A program made the translations under genes and the position numbers. The notes under the pieces were generated by a model that made no database searches, was not told where the DNA came from, and was given only the letters and a program-made list of their open reading frames with translations. Of a stretch of DNA of 5,881 nt, positions 5,751 to 5,881 are shown one piece after another. Source of the DNA: Thermaceae bacterium (GTDB taxonomy: Bacteria > Deinococcota > Deinococci > Deinococcales > Marinithermaceae); the NCBI GenBank assembly GCA_027053145.1, contig JALUED010000031.1, forward strand, positions 1 to 5,881, written 5' to 3'. Every line of letters begins with the position of its first letter. Position 1 is the stretch's first letter.

Positions 5751-5881
5751 GCCCGGAAAAGAACTTCCGGGCCTCCCAGAGGGCGTGGGCCAGCCGGTCC
5801 ACGTCCTCAAAGGTGTTGTAGAGGTAAAAGCTCGCCCGGGCGGTGGCGGGAACGCCTAGCCGCCGGTGGAGCGGCTGGGCG
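5740..5881 (-). CDS. sufS: Cysteine desulfurase SufS, C-terminal end (partial)
   Basis: The last 46 codons of a PLP-dependent group II cysteine desulfurase; the gene continues beyond the right edge. The visible part begins [18 protein letters not shown] and contains RASFYLYNT, the motif that binds the substrate carboxylate. Its Arg is 15 residues after the codon cut by the window edge, the same distance as Cys364 to Arg379 in E. coli SufS. The one visible base of that codon fits TGC, so the catalytic Cys should be the next residue upstream. SufS makes alanine and a persulfide that SufU takes over. The TGA (5742-5740) lies inside the last codons of the lipoprotein gene on the other strand. Confidence 0.93.
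   Translation of the reverse strand, partial: AQPLHRRLGVPATARASFYLYNTFEDVDRLAHALWEARKFFSGLIG
5751..5772. terminator. Perfect 8-bp stem-loop after the lipoprotein gene
   Basis: GCCCGGAA (5751-5758) and TTCCGGGC (5765-5772) form a perfect stem with a 6-nt loop, directly after the TAA at 5748-5750. No T-run follows on either strand, so intrinsic termination is uncertain; it may protect the 3' end or stop transcription weakly. It lies within the last codons of sufS, which limits how freely it could evolve. Confidence 0.4.

Noticed and set aside
5211..5810. 199-codon open frame on the - strand
   Set aside because: It runs antisense to the propeller gene and into sufS in another frame; it has no motif and is low in hydrophobic order.
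1..5881. tRNA, rRNA, CRISPR, insertion sequence or defence genes
   Set aside because: No cloverleaf, spaced repeat array, transposase motif or terminal inverted repeats were seen on reading both strands.

Overview
The window is gene-dense, high-GC DNA, probably from the chromosome of a thermophile of the Deinococcota, order Thermales (Thermus / Meiothermus / Oceanithermus type). The evidence is the strong G/C bias at third codon positions, the very short intergenic gaps, 4-nt stop/start overlaps, operon-leading genes without a Shine-Dalgarno but with a TAnnnT-like -10 close to the start codon, and the pairing of SufU with a SufS-type cysteine desulfurase. The genus cannot be settled from the sequence. 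I see no tRNA, rRNA, CRISPR array, insertion sequence or phage gene.

Layout. (1) Positions 1-382 (+) hold the C-terminal end of an ABC-type ATPase resembling the COG2401 family. It converges, with a 26-bp overlap, on a 122-aa ASCH/PUA-like protein gene (357-725, -). (2) The ASCH gene is divergent from a two-gene operon (+): a secreted/membrane protein with a possible SpoIIM (DUF95)-like membrane part (735-1760), then gpsA (1757-2719), glycerol-3-phosphate dehydrogenase for phospholipid synthesis. The two divergent genes appear to share one AT-rich -10 block at 731-737. (3) A 75-bp G-rich spacer (2720-2794) able to form a long imperfect hairpin separates gpsA from a converging four-gene operon on the - strand. 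(4) That operon reads sufU (4417-3992), a 67-aa unknown protein (3995-3792), an alpha/beta hydrolase (3795-3049) and an 85-aa unknown protein (3052-2795). All three junctions are 4-nt overlaps. (5) A divergent gene (4482-5750, +) encodes a secreted lipoprotein predicted to fold as a seven-bladed beta-propeller. (6) The last 46 codons of sufS (- strand) enter from the right edge, and the gene overlaps the end of the propeller gene by 11 bp.

How the genes fit together. SufS removes sulfur from cysteine and passes it to the Zn-dependent acceptor SufU for Fe-S cluster assembly. Both genes lie on the - strand but are separated by the oppositely oriented lipoprotein gene. GpsA supplies sn-glycerol-3-phosphate for membrane lipids and is translationally coupled to a polytopic membrane protein, so the two may share an envelope role. 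The ATPase end and the ASCH protein may belong to RNA or nucleotide metabolism, but this is inferred from family membership only.

I find no clear-cut new system. The points most worth checking are the two small coupled proteins of the sufU operon, the SpoIIM-like protein coupled to gpsA, the shared leaderless divergent promoter, the phased TTAAGGGG repeats in front of sufU, and the G-rich hairpin after gpsA.
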